From Actinospineispora acaciae DSM 45401 (GTDB taxonomy: Bacteria; Actinomycetota; Actinomycetes; Mycobacteriales; Pseudonocardiaceae): a stretch of DNA of 64,000 nt. Where the stretch lies: assembly GCF_000620785.1 (NCBI RefSeq), contig NZ_JIAI01000002.1, positions 936,177-1,000,176 of the forward strand, given 5' to 3'. The notes beneath the pieces were generated by a model. The model made no database searches and had not been told where the DNA came from. It worked only from the letters and a program-made list of their open reading frames with translations. The position numbers and the translations under genes were made by a program. This document shows, piece after piece, positions 9,158 to 16,950 of the stretch. The stretch's first letter is position 1, and the number at the start of each line of letters is the position of its first letter.

Positions 9158-9859
9158 CTAGCCGAACATCGACCGGAACTCGTCCAGCGTGCTGGCCCGG
9201 AACACCATGTTGGTCCGGCGCACCTCGGACAGCGCCGCCCTGGGCTCCGCGGAGTACAGGTGCCCGGGGTGCACGATCGGGTCGCCGGTGAGCTCGGCCA
9301 GCCGGCGCAGGCTGGTGTACATCGCGTCCGGGTCACCGCCCGGGAAGTCGGTGCGCCCGCAGCCCTGCAGGAACAGGGTGTCACCGGCCACCAGCTTGCC
9401 GTCCACCAGGAAGCACTGGCTGCCCGGGGTGTGGCCGGGGGTGTGCAGCAGCCGGATCGGCAGCTCACCGACGCGGATCTCCTCGTCGTTGTCGTGCTCG
9501 GTGAGGTCGGAGGCGGACACCCCGGTGGAGCGGCGCACCCACTCGGCCTCCTCGCGGTTGACGTGCACCGGCACCGGCTGCTTGCCGAGCAGCTCGGCCA
9601 GCCCGGACAGCGGGTGACCCATCAGGTCGCCGCCGACGTGGTCCGGGTGGTGGTGGGTGACCAGCACGCCGGCCAGCGTCATGTCGTCGGCGGCGAGCGT
9701 GTCGAGCAGCTCCTCCGGCGCGTACGCCGGGTCGACGACCACCGCCTGCCGGGTGTCCTCGTCGCCGATCAGGTAGGAGAAGTTGACCATCTGGGTGGCG
9801 ACCGGGTCGCCCACCGCGAAGTCCCGCCCGGACAGCAGTTGCCGGAAGTACACGCCCAT
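9158..9859 (-). CDS. MBL-fold hydrolase (glyoxalase II / persulfide dioxygenase type)
   Basis: A 233-residue metallo-beta-lactamase-fold enzyme. The metal motif is THHHPDHVGGD, further ligands are in HTPGHTPGSQ and AGDTLFLQGCGRTD, and the distal histidine is in IVHPGHLY. This set is typical of hydroxyacylglutathione hydrolase-like and ETHE1-like proteins. In an actinobacterium the thiol partner would more likely be mycothiol or free persulfide (inference). The ATG lies 5 nt after the stop of the SRPBCC gene on the same strand, so the two form a small operon. Confidence 0.88.
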   Translation of the reverse strand: MGVYFRQLLSGRDFAVGDPVATQMVNFSYLIGDEDTRQAVVVDPAYAPEELLDTLAADDMTLAGVLVTHHHPDHVGGDLMGHPLSGLAELLGKQPVPVHVNREEAEWVRRSTGVSASDLTEHDNDEEIRVGELPIRLLHTPGHTPGSQCFLVDGKLVAGDTLFLQGCGRTDFPGGDPDAMYTSLRRLAELTGDPIVHPGHLYSAEPRAALSEVRRTNMVFRASTLDEFRSMFG

Positions 9860-9864
9860 GCGCC

Positions 9865-10380
9865 TCAGCTTAGGGTCGGCCGCCCGTACGCCGCGCGCAC
9901 CTCCGGGGTGTAGAACTCGTCCCACCCGGGCGCCCGCGGCGCCTCGCCGAGGGCGTGCGCCAGCCGGTCCAGGTACCAGTGCCAGCCGGGGCCGGCGTCG
10001 GCGGCCTGGTCGGCCCCGAACAGCGACTGGACGAACAGCAGGCTGCTCCCGGTCTCGGTGGCCGACAGCTCGAGCTCGATCCGCCACGGCCCGTCCGGCG
10101 ACGGGAAGTCCACCGCGAGCAGCCGTGGCGGGTCGCAGGCCACGATCGTCACGTCCTCGGGCTCCATCGGCTCGGGCTCGTGCAGGAGCTGGAACTTCAC
10201 CGTGCCACCCACCCTGGGCTCGCCGCTCCAGGTCCCGACCCACCGGGCCAGCCGATCCGGCTCGGTGACCGCCGACCACAGGTCCTCGACCGGCACCGAG
10301 TGGTCCCGCCGAAACTCCAGCCGAGTCTGACCGTCCGTACCCACCACCCGCCCGAGCGGGCTGCTTCTCTCGTCCACCAC
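9865..10380 (-). CDS. SRPBCC / AHSA1-like START-fold protein
   Basis: A 171-residue SRPBCC-domain protein. The N-terminal strand RLEFRRDHSVPVEDLWSAVT is followed by PDRLARWVG. The middle strands are GGTVKFQLLHE and RIELELSATETGSSLLFVQ, and the last helix contains GWHWYLDRLAHALG. Such proteins bind hydrophobic ligands in a cavity; the ligand here is unknown. It starts at the first of two GTG codons, 5-6 nt after a good GGGAGG site. A 22-bp perfect palindrome lies 19 nt upstream. It is followed by the MBL-fold gene. Confidence 0.8.
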   Translation of the reverse strand: MVDERSSPLGRVVGTDGQTRLEFRRDHSVPVEDLWSAVTEPDRLARWVGTWSGEPRVGGTVKFQLLHEPEPMEPEDVTIVACDPPRLLAVDFPSPDGPWRIELELSATETGSSLLFVQSLFGADQAADAGPGWHWYLDRLAHALGEAPRAPGWDEFYTPEVRAAYGRPTLS

Positions 10381-10398
10381 GCATCCTCCCTGGTCAGG

Positions 10399-10446
10399 AC
10401 CCGTGAGTGGTTAGAGGTGCCATAGCACCTCTAACCACTCACGGGT
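10399..10446. repeat. 22-bp perfect palindrome with 4-nt CATA loop
   Basis: Two perfectly complementary 22-nt arms (10399-10420 and 10425-10446) flank CATA. The left arm begins ACCCGTGAGTGG and ends AGAGGTGC. The element lies between divergent genes, 19 nt from the SRPBCC start and about 65 nt from the ppk2 start. It is therefore not a terminator for either, and no T-run follows. It could be an operator, a cruciform, or one copy of a dispersed extragenic palindrome. Only one copy is seen in this window. Confidence 0.9.
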
Positions 10447-10499
10447 GGTGTAGTGCAGTTTTAAGGTACGACTTATATAGGTGTCAACTTAGGATACGG

Positions 10500-10505
10500 T
10501 AGTCT
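10500..10505 (+). promoter_or_regulatory. -10 hexamer of leaderless ppk2 promoter
   Basis: TAGTCT ends 6 nt before the ppk2 GTG. The upstream 50 bp are unusually AT-rich for this genome (GTTTTAAGGTACGACTTATA), which supports a promoter here. There is no Shine-Dalgarno sequence before the start. Confidence 0.5.
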
Positions 10506-10511
10506 GGGTCG

Positions 10512-11306
10512 GTGGAGCGGCTGCCGAAGAAGGTGTACGAGCGCGAGCTGTTGCGGCTTCAGGGGCAGTTGGTCGAGCTGCAGGAGTGGGTGCGTGAGAG
10601 CGGCGCGCGGTTGGTCGTGGTGTTCGAGGGGCGGGACGCGGCGGGCAAGGGTGGAGCGATCAAGAGGGTCTCGCAGTACCTGAACCCCAGGGTGTGCCGG
10701 ATCGTGGCGCTGCCGGCGCCGACCGAGCGCGAGCGCACCCAGTGGTACTTCCAGCGCTACATCGAGCACCTGCCGGCGGCCGGCGAGATCGTGCTGTTCG
10801 ACCGGAGCTGGTACAACCGGGCCGGCGTGGAGCGGGTGATGGGGTTCTGCACGCCCCGGGAGTACACCCGGTTCCTGCAGCAGGCGCCGGTGTTCGAGCG
10901 GCTGCTCGTGGAGGACGGCATCCTGCTGCGCAAGTACTGGTTCTCGGTCAGCGACGGCGAGCAGGAGCGGCGGTTCCAGTCGAGGCTGGACGACCCGATG
11001 CGGCGGTGGAAGCTCTCCGCGATGGACCTGGAGTCGGTGACCCGGTGGGAGGACTACTCCCGGGCGAAGGACGAGATGTTCTTCCACACCGACATCCCGG
11101 AGGCGCCGTGGGCGGTGGTGGAGTCCGAGGACAAGCGCTCCGCGCGGATCAACATGATCGCCCACCTGCTGTCCACCGTGCCGTACCACCACGTCGAGCA
11201 CCCGAAGCTCACGCTGCCGCCGCGCCCGCCCGGCACCGGCTACCAGCGCCCGCCGCGCGACATGTTCACCTCCGTGCCCGACCACGCCGCGAGCTTGCTG
11301 GACTAG
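10512..11306 (+). CDS. ppk2: Polyphosphate kinase 2 (single-domain)
   Basis: A 264-residue one-domain PPK2 that transfers phosphate between polyphosphate and nucleotides. The Walker A-like loop GRDAAGKGG is at about residues 40-48, with Walker B LFDRSWYNRAG near 97-107. The lid-side stretches RKYWFSVSDGEQERRFQSR and RWKLSAMDLESVTRW follow. The C-terminal basic-aromatic tail is short. Whether it prefers ADP, GDP or AMP cannot be decided from sequence. The GTG start is set by a leaderless-type -10. It stands alone between the palindrome region and pepQ. Confidence 0.95.
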   Translation: MERLPKKVYERELLRLQGQLVELQEWVRESGARLVVVFEGRDAAGKGGAIKRVSQYLNPRVCRIVALPAPTERERTQWYFQRYIEHLPAAGEIVLFDRSWYNRAGVERVMGFCTPREYTRFLQQAPVFERLLVEDGILLRKYWFSVSDGEQERRFQSRLDDPMRRWKLSAMDLESVTRWEDYSRAKDEMFFHTDIPEAPWAVVESEDKRSARINMIAHLLSTVPYHHVEHPKLTLPPRPPGTGYQRPPRDMFTSVPDHAASLLD

Positions 11307-11319
11307 GCATATCCGGGCC

Positions 11320-11325
11320 TAGGCT
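11320..11325 (+). promoter_or_regulatory. -10 hexamer of leaderless pepQ promoter
   Basis: TAGGCT ends 7 nt before the ATG of the peptidase gene with no ribosome-binding site between. It is identical to the element before aroK. Confidence 0.5.
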
Positions 11326-11332
11326 GGCTGGC

Positions 11333-12430
11333 ATGACTGCCGCCGCGCGCCGGGACGCGCTCCGTGAGCTGGTACGGGCCGCCGAGCTGGACGCCCTGCT
11401 GGTCACCGACATCGTCAACGTGCGGTACCTGACCGGGTTCACCGGGTCGAACGCGGCGCTGCTGGTCTCCGCCGAGGGCGACACGAGCACCCGGCTGGCC
11501 ACGGACGGCCGGTACACCACGCAGGCCGCCGCCGAGGTGCCCGACCTGGAGCGGGTGATCGACCGGGCCTGCGACCGCGCGCTGGTGACCTCGGCGGGGG
11601 AGGCGGGGGTGCGCAGGTTGGGGTTCGAGTCGGGGCACCTGACGGTGGACGCGCACGCGGCGCTGGTCGCGGTCGCCTCCAAGGAGACGGAAGGGCTGGA
11701 GCTGCGCCGCGCGCCCGGGCTGGTGCAGCGGCTGCGCGCGGTGAAGGACGAGGACGAGATCGACGCGCTGCGCGACGCCTGCGCGTGTGCCGACGCCGCG
11801 CTGGCCGACCTGATCGCGGCCGGCGGGCTGCGGCCCGGGCGCACCGAGCGGGAGGTCGCCATCGACCTGGAGCGGCGGATGCGCGAGCACGGCGCGGACG
11901 GCCCCTCGTTCGACACCATCATCGCGGCCGGCGCGAACTCCGCGATCCCGCACCACCGTCCCACCGACGCCGTCCTCGCCCAGGGCGACCTGGTCAAGAT
12001 GGACTTCGGCGCGCTGCGCGGCGGCTACCACTCGGACATGACCCGCACGGTCGTGCTGGGCCCGCCCGCCGACTGGCAGCGCGAGCTGTACGACCTGGTC
12101 GCGGCGGCGCAGGCGGCCGGGCGCGAGGCGCTGGCGGTCGGGGCCGAGGTCGCCGGCGTGGACGCCGCCGCGCGCACCGTGATCGCCGACGCCGGCCGGG
12201 GCGCGGAGTTCTCCCACGGGCTCGGGCACGGGGTGGGCCTGCAGATCCACGAGGCTCCGGCGCTGTCCGCCACCGGCGCGGGTACCCTGGTTGCCGGCAT
12301 GACGGTCACCGTCGAACCGGGCGTCTATCTCGCCGGCCGGGGTGGTGTCCGTATCGAAGACACGCTCGTGGTCCGCGCGGACGGTGCCGAGCTGCTCACC
12401 CGAACCGGCAAGGAGCTGCTCGCGCTGTAG
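11333..12430 (+). CDS. pepQ: Xaa-Pro aminopeptidase-like M24 peptidase
   Basis: A 365-residue cytosolic M24 metallopeptidase that removes residues before proline. The creatinase-like N-domain covers about residues 1-125 (VTDIVNVRYLTGFTGSNAALL). The pita-bread domain follows with the dinuclear metal ligands in VKMDFGALRGGYHSDMTRT, SHGLGHGVGLQIHEAP, MTVTVEPGVYL and GVRIEDTLVV. In actinobacteria this gene usually precedes efp and nusB. Here only 30 bp separate it from nusB, so efp is absent from the expected place. The ATG is set by a TAGGCT element 7 nt upstream. Confidence 0.92.
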   Translation: MTAAARRDALRELVRAAELDALLVTDIVNVRYLTGFTGSNAALLVSAEGDTSTRLATDGRYTTQAAAEVPDLERVIDRACDRALVTSAGEAGVRRLGFESGHLTVDAHAALVAVASKETEGLELRRAPGLVQRLRAVKDEDEIDALRDACACADAALADLIAAGGLRPGRTEREVAIDLERRMREHGADGPSFDTIIAAGANSAIPHHRPTDAVLAQGDLVKMDFGALRGGYHSDMTRTVVLGPPADWQRELYDLVAAAQAAGREALAVGAEVAGVDAAARTVIADAGRGAEFSHGLGHGVGLQIHEAPALSATGAGTLVAGMTVTVEPGVYLAGRGGVRIEDTLVVRADGAELLTRTGKELLAL

Positions 12431-12460
12431 CGCGCCCGAACTTCTGGAGGAGATGAACCG

Positions 12461-12919
12461 GTGAGGGCGCGGACGAAGGCCCGCAAGCGCGCGCTGGACA
12501 TCCTCTTCGAGTCCGAGGCGCGCGGGGCGGACCCCCTGGAAGTGCTCGCCGAGCGGCGCGCCACCGAGGACGCGCCGCCGGTGTCGGACTACGCCGCGCT
12601 GCTGGTCGAGGGCGTCACCGGGCAGCGGGAGCGGATCGACCAGCTGCTGGCCGAGCACTCCGAGGGCTGGTCGGTGGCGCGGATGCCGGCGGTGGACCGG
12701 GCGCTGCTGCGCATCGCGCTCTACGAGCTGCTCTGGGTCGACGAGATCGACGACCCGGTGGCCATCACCGAGGCGGTGGAGCTGGCCCGCACGCTGTCCA
12801 CCGACGACTCGCCCCGGTTCGTCAACGGCGTGCTCGGCCGGATCGCCGACCTGGCCGAGCACATCCGCCCCGGCCTGGCACCCCACACGCCGGAGAACTA
12901 CCCCGTCCCGCCCGCCTGA
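12461..12919 (+). CDS. nusB: Transcription antitermination factor NusB
   Basis: A 152-residue all-helical NusB that binds boxA RNA with NusE in rRNA antitermination. Conserved parts are ARTKARKRALDILFESEAR, WSVARMPAVDRALLRIALYELLW, and AITEAVELARTLSTDDSPRFVNGVLGRI. GGAGG sits 11-15 nt before the GTG. Between them an ATG-AAC-CGG-TGA mini-frame ends by overlapping the nusB GTG, possibly start-stop coupling or chance. The 3' end overlaps the convergent FadR-type gene by 22 nt. Confidence 0.95.
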   Translation: MRARTKARKRALDILFESEARGADPLEVLAERRATEDAPPVSDYAALLVEGVTGQRERIDQLLAEHSEGWSVARMPAVDRALLRIALYELLWVDEIDDPVAITEAVELARTLSTDDSPRFVNGVLGRIADLAEHIRPGLAPHTPENYPVPPA

Positions 12920-13635
12920 CGGGGCTCCTGCAGCCCGGCGAGCATCTCGTCGCGGTAGTAGGCGAGGTGGGTCCGCCAGACCTCCGACGCCGCGTCGGCG
13001 TCCCCCTCGGCAATGTGTTCGATCACTTGACGCACCTCGTTGACGTGGCCTTCGCGGGCCGACGCCGGCATCAGCGCGTGCCTGCGGAGCTCGACCCAGC
13101 GGGGGGACTCCGTGTGCTTGAGGGCGTCCTCGAGGGCGTCGGCGAGGATCGGGTTGCGGGCGGCGCGCGCGATCGCCCGGTGGACCGGGAGGTCGCTGTG
13201 GTACTGCGCGGTCCGTTCGTACTCGTCGTCGAGCGCCCGGCCGGCGGCGCGTAGCTGCTCCAGGTCCTCCGGGTAGCGCTTCCGCGCGGCCAGCGCGGCG
13301 AGCTGTGGCTCGATGGCCAGGCGCGCCTCGAACACCTGGGTCGGCGTGACCTCGACGCCCCAGGTGGCCACCTGCTCGGGCACCGCGATGACGACGGTCC
13401 CGCGACCCTGGTGCGACTCGACGACGCCGGCCAGCTCGAGCGCGGCCAGCGCCTCGCGCACCGTGGGGCGGCTGACCTTGAGCTGCCTGGCCAGCTCGCG
13501 TTCGGGCGGCAGCCGCTGGTGCTGCTTGACGCTGCCGTGGCGCAGCGCGTTGACGATCTGGTCGGCGGCCTGCGCGGCGGCGCTGCGCACGGCGACGGGA
13601 GTGAACACGCCGTCGCTGTCTTCCTGGTCGAGCAT
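12898..13635 (-). CDS. FadR-type (FCD) GntR transcriptional regulator
   Basis: A 245-residue GntR-family regulator. The winged helix-turn-helix covers about residues 15-80 (VNALRHGSVKQHQRLPPERE, SRPTVREALAALELAGVVES). The all-helical FCD ligand domain follows (EARLAIEPQLAALAARKR, DLPVHRAIARAARNPILADAL, HVNEVRQVIEHIAEGDADAA). FCD domains usually bind an organic acid, often with a metal. It faces a six-gene catabolic operon across a large inverted repeat and is the obvious candidate repressor of that operon (inference). TATACT on its own strand 7 nt upstream of the ATG may be its -10. Confidence 0.9.
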   Translation of the reverse strand: MLDQEDSDGVFTPVAVRSAAAQAADQIVNALRHGSVKQHQRLPPERELARQLKVSRPTVREALAALELAGVVESHQGRGTVVIAVPEQVATWGVEVTPTQVFEARLAIEPQLAALAARKRYPEDLEQLRAAGRALDDEYERTAQYHSDLPVHRAIARAARNPILADALEDALKHTESPRWVELRRHALMPASAREGHVNEVRQVIEHIAEGDADAASEVWRTHLAYYRDEMLAGLQEPRQAGGTG

Positions 13636-13652
13636 GGGAAAAGTATAGAGCA

Positions 13653-13716
13653 CTTGACAGGTGGCCTGGCCAATATTCATGCTCATCTCCATGAATTGGT
13701 CAGGCAACCTGTCAAG
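13653..13716. promoter_or_regulatory. Large inverted repeat, candidate FadR-type operator
   Basis: Arms 13653-13681 and 13690-13716 are almost exact inverted copies (two mismatches and a 2-nt gap) around an 8-nt centre. Each arm starts CTTGACAGGT and contains GCCTGRCCAAT, so each carries a TTGACA that could serve as a -35 facing the other. The inner GGT-N6-RCC pattern resembles FCD-type GntR sites. The right arm overlaps the first codons of the lyase gene. It fits a shared operator for the regulator and the divergent operon. Confidence 0.65.
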
Positions 13717-14998
13717 CCTGGATGCGAACGGTGACGAGGACGGCGCGCTGTACGGCGCGCAGACCCGGCGAGCCCTGGCCAACTTCGCCGTCGGCGGTCC
13801 CCGGCTGGCGGACTTCCCCGACCTGGTGCGGGGCCTGGCCCTGGTCAAGATGGCGGCCGCCTCGACGAACGCCCGGCTGGGCGTGCTGGACCGCGAGGTC
13901 GCCGGCGCGATCGTCGCGGCGGCGGAGCGGGTGTCGCGGGGCGAGCACCTCGGCGAGTTCGTCGTGCCGGTGGTTCAGGGCGGGGGCGGCACGTCGACGC
14001 ACATGAACGCGAACGAGGTGCTCGCCGGGCTGGCGTCACGGGAGCTGGCGCGGCGCGGGATCGATCGTCCGGTGCACCCGAACGACCACGTCAACGCGGG
14101 TCAGTCGACCAACGACGTGATGCCGACGGCGATCGCGCTGGCGGTGCGAGCGGTCGCGGACCGGGCGGCTCCCGAGCTGTGGCACCTGATCGAGTCGCTG
14201 GAGGCGAAGGCGGAGCAGTTCGCCGGCCTGGAGCACCTGGGCCGGACCTGCCTGCGCGACGCCGTCGCGGCACCGGTCTCGGCGGTGCACCGGTCGCACG
14301 CCTTCGGTGTCCGCCGGGGCGTCGAGGCGCTGGCCGGCGCGGTGGACAAGCTCCTGGCGGTGCCGCTGGGCGCGACGGCGGTGGGGACGGGTGTGGGCGC
14401 CGAGGACGGGTTCGGGCCGGCCGCGGTGGCGGAGCTCGCGCGGCTGTCCGGCTACCCGTTGACCGAGGCGCCGGACCGGTTCTACGCGCTGTCGTCGCTG
14501 GAGCCGCTGGTGGGCGTGGCGGAGGCGGTGGACCACTGCGCGCGGGCGGTCGCGCGGGTCGGGGCCGACCTGCGGCTGCTGTCCTCGGGTCCGGTCGGCG
14601 GGATCGGGGAGGTGGAGCTGCCGGCGGTCCAGGCGGGCAGCTCGATCATGCCGGGCAAGGTCAACCCGGTGCTGCCCGAGCTGGTCATGCAGATCTCCTT
14701 CCAGGTCGCCGGCGAGGCGACCAGCGCGCGCCTGGCCGCCGGGGCCGGAGAGCTCGACGTCTCGGCGATGGCGCCGGTGGTCACCGCCGGCCTGCTCGGC
14801 GGGCTGGAACGGCTCGGGGCCGGGGCGCGGCTGTTCGCCGACCGCTGCGTGGCCGGCCTCGGCTGGAACGCCGAGAACGTCCGGGCGAACCTCGCGGGCT
14901 CGCTGACCGCCGCGGTCGTGGCGGCCAGGGCCGATGGCTACGACGTTGTTGCCAACCGAGGGCGTGATGCGAACGCCCGCAGATCCCACCTGGAGTAG
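13691..14998 (+). CDS. Aspartase/fumarase-superfamily lyase
   Basis: A 435-residue member of the fumarase/aspartase superfamily, which eliminates fumarate (or a related acid) from substituted succinates such as aspartate. Substrate-loop motifs are YGAQTRRALANF near the start, GGGGTSTHMNANEVLA, HPNDHVNAGQSTNDVMPTA, and the signature GSSIMPGKVNPV at about residues 315-326. The NDHVNxxQSTND block is closest to aspartate ammonia-lyase. At 435 residues it is shorter than typical aspartase (about 470) and its C-terminus is abbreviated, so the true substrate may differ. Upstream in-frame starts at 13679 and 13661 are possible. It leads an operon with an amino-acid importer and an amine oxidase. Confidence 0.88.
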   Translation: MNWSGNLSSLDANGDEDGALYGAQTRRALANFAVGGPRLADFPDLVRGLALVKMAAASTNARLGVLDREVAGAIVAAAERVSRGEHLGEFVVPVVQGGGGTSTHMNANEVLAGLASRELARRGIDRPVHPNDHVNAGQSTNDVMPTAIALAVRAVADRAAPELWHLIESLEAKAEQFAGLEHLGRTCLRDAVAAPVSAVHRSHAFGVRRGVEALAGAVDKLLAVPLGATAVGTGVGAEDGFGPAAVAELARLSGYPLTEAPDRFYALSSLEPLVGVAEAVDHCARAVARVGADLRLLSSGPVGGIGEVELPAVQAGSSIMPGKVNPVLPELVMQISFQVAGEATSARLAAGAGELDVSAMAPVVTAGLLGGLERLGAGARLFADRCVAGLGWNAENVRANLAGSLTAAVVAARADGYDVVANRGRDANARRSHLE

Positions 14999-15000
14999 CG

Positions 15001-16047
15001 ATGTCAGCTCGGAGAATTGCGCTCGTCACAGCCGTGCTCGCCGTGCTCGGCATGCTGGGCGCGGCGGCCTGTGCCGACCCGGGAACCGGGCCGGCGAGCC
15101 CCGGTGCGGCCGGCCCGGCCGCGCCGCCCGCCGTGCGAGCCGATCCGAGCGTGGTCGCGCTGGTGCCCGACGACATCAGAACCCGAGGGTCGCTGGTGTT
15201 CGCGACCAGCGCCCCGTCGGCGCCGATCGTGTTCTTCAAGGAGGACAACACGACGCTCACCGGCTACACCATCGACCTCGGCAACGCCATCGCCGCCACG
15301 ATGGGGCTGCGGATGGACTGGCGGAACGTCTCGTTCGACTCGATGCTGCCGGGCCTCGCCGGCGGCAAGTACGACGGCGCGATGACGTCGCTGAGCATCG
15401 AGCACGAGCGGCTGCGCAGCGTCGACTTCGTGTCCTACTACCTGTCCGGCGGCGGCTTCCTGATCAAGAAGGGATCCGGCATCGCGATCAACTCGTTCGA
15501 GCAGCTCTGCGGGTACCGGGTCGCCGTCAAGAAGGGCGTCAGCCAGCTCGACGCGCTCACCAAGACCAACGAGCACTGTGCCGCCAGTGCCAAGAAGCCG
15601 ATCGAGATCCTGCAGGTTCCCACCGACAACGCGCTCGCGCTGGCCATGCAGTCGGACCGGGCGGACGTGGGCGTGGCCGACAAGCCCCAGGCCCTCTACA
15701 TGGCGACCCAGTCGCGGGGGAACCTCTGCGTGGTCTCCACCTACCAGACGCCGCACAGCATCGCGGGCATCGCCGTGCCCAAGGGCTCGCCGCTGCGTCC
15801 GGCGCTGCGCGCCGCGGTGAACTCGCTGCTCAGGTCCGGCGCCTACGAACAGGTCTCCAGGGCCTGGGGCACCGGTGCCGCGGACGCGGGGGCCACGCTC
15901 TCGGCCGAGTACCAGCAGGTCGCGGCGCCGTGGGGGGTCGGACCGGACGGCGTCGTCATCGAGTCGAAGATCTTCACCGATCCGGCCGCGATCCCGCCCG
16001 GCCACTCGCGCTACTACTACCAGTCGGTTCGCCAGGGATGTGCGTGA
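15001..16047 (+). CDS. ABC importer substrate-binding lipoprotein (family 3)
   Basis: A 348-residue extracytoplasmic solute-binding protein for polar amino acids or related compounds. A lipoprotein signal peptide ends at Cys24 (VLGMLGAAAC), followed by a Pro/Ala-rich linker. The bilobed family 3 domain begins around residue 60 (RGSLVFATSAPSAP, LTGYTIDLGNAIAATMG, YDGAMTSLSIEHERLRSVDF). It starts 2 nt after the lyase stop and is followed by the permease after 3 nt. Ligand specificity cannot be read directly. Confidence 0.92.
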   Translation: MSARRIALVTAVLAVLGMLGAAACADPGTGPASPGAAGPAAPPAVRADPSVVALVPDDIRTRGSLVFATSAPSAPIVFFKEDNTTLTGYTIDLGNAIAATMGLRMDWRNVSFDSMLPGLAGGKYDGAMTSLSIEHERLRSVDFVSYYLSGGGFLIKKGSGIAINSFEQLCGYRVAVKKGVSQLDALTKTNEHCAASAKKPIEILQVPTDNALALAMQSDRADVGVADKPQALYMATQSRGNLCVVSTYQTPHSIAGIAVPKGSPLRPALRAAVNSLLRSGAYEQVSRAWGTGAADAGATLSAEYQQVAAPWGVGPDGVVIESKIFTDPAAIPPGHSRYYYQSVRQGCA

Positions 16048-16050
16048 GCG

Positions 16051-16950
16051 ATGGGACACGTTGAGCAGAGCCTGCGTTCGGATCCGCGTGACCTGAGCAT
16101 TCGGGCGGTCCCGCTGCGGCGGCCCTGGCGGCGGCTGGCCGCGTGCGTGCTCGCGGTGCTGATCGCGTCGGGCCTGTGGTCGGTGGTGACGAACCGCAGG
16201 TTCGGGTGGGACGTGGTCGGCGAGTGGCTGACCGCGCGGACCATCATGCGCGGGCTGTTGGTGACCCTCGAGCTGACGGCGATGGCGATGGCGGCCGGCA
16301 TCGCGCTCGGCGTGGTGCTGGCGATCATGCGGGGCTCGCGCAACCGGCTGCTCTCGGGGTTCTCCGCCGGGTTCATCTGGTTCTTCCGGGGCACCCCGTT
16401 GCTGGTCCAGCTGCTGTTCTGGTTCAACCTCAGCGCCGTGTACCCCCGGATCGGGATCGGTGTCCCGTTCGGCGGCCCCGACTTTGTCTCGGTGAACGCC
16501 AACGACGTCATCACCCCGATGATGGCCGCGTTCCTGGGCCTGGCCCTGCACGAGGCCGCCTACATGGCCGAGATCGTCCGGGCCGGCATCCTCTCGGTGC
16601 CCCGGGGCCAGGTGCAGGCGGCCACCGCGCTGGGCATGTCCGGCCTGCAGACGATGTGGAAGATCGTGCTCCCGCAGGCCATGCGCGTGATCGTGCCGCC
16701 CACCGGGAACCAGACGATCTCGATGCTGAAGACCACGTCGCTGGTCAGCGTGCTGGCGATCCCCGACCTGCTCTACAGCGCGCAGATCGTCTACGCGCGC
16801 ACGTTCCAGACGATCCCGCTGCTGATCGTCGCGACGATCATCTACCTGGTCGTGGTGTCGCTGCTGACGGTCGTCCAGTCACGGATCGAACGGAAGTTCT
16901 CACCCGACGGCGACTCCGTGCGCCCCCGGCCGAGCGTGGTGGCGCCGTGA
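16051..16950 (+). CDS. Amino-acid ABC transporter permease
   Basis: A 299-residue HisM/GlnP-type permease with about five membrane segments after a basic cytoplasmic N-terminus. The ATPase-contact EAA loop is EAAYMAEIVRAGILSVPRGQ. WFFRGTPLLVQLLFW and KTTSLVSVLAIPDLLY are typical of the polar amino-acid uptake family. A single permease gene suggests a homodimer. Its TGA overlaps the GTG of the ATPase gene. Confidence 0.94.
   Translation: MGHVEQSLRSDPRDLSIRAVPLRRPWRRLAACVLAVLIASGLWSVVTNRRFGWDVVGEWLTARTIMRGLLVTLELTAMAMAAGIALGVVLAIMRGSRNRLLSGFSAGFIWFFRGTPLLVQLLFWFNLSAVYPRIGIGVPFGGPDFVSVNANDVITPMMAAFLGLALHEAAYMAEIVRAGILSVPRGQVQAATALGMSGLQTMWKIVLPQAMRVIVPPTGNQTISMLKTTSLVSVLAIPDLLYSAQIVYARTFQTIPLLIVATIIYLVVVSLLTVVQSRIERKFSPDGDSVRPRPSVVAP

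Noticed and set aside
10399..10446. Terminator for the SRPBCC or ppk2 gene
   Set aside because: It lies upstream of both divergent genes, not at a 3' end, and has no T-run.
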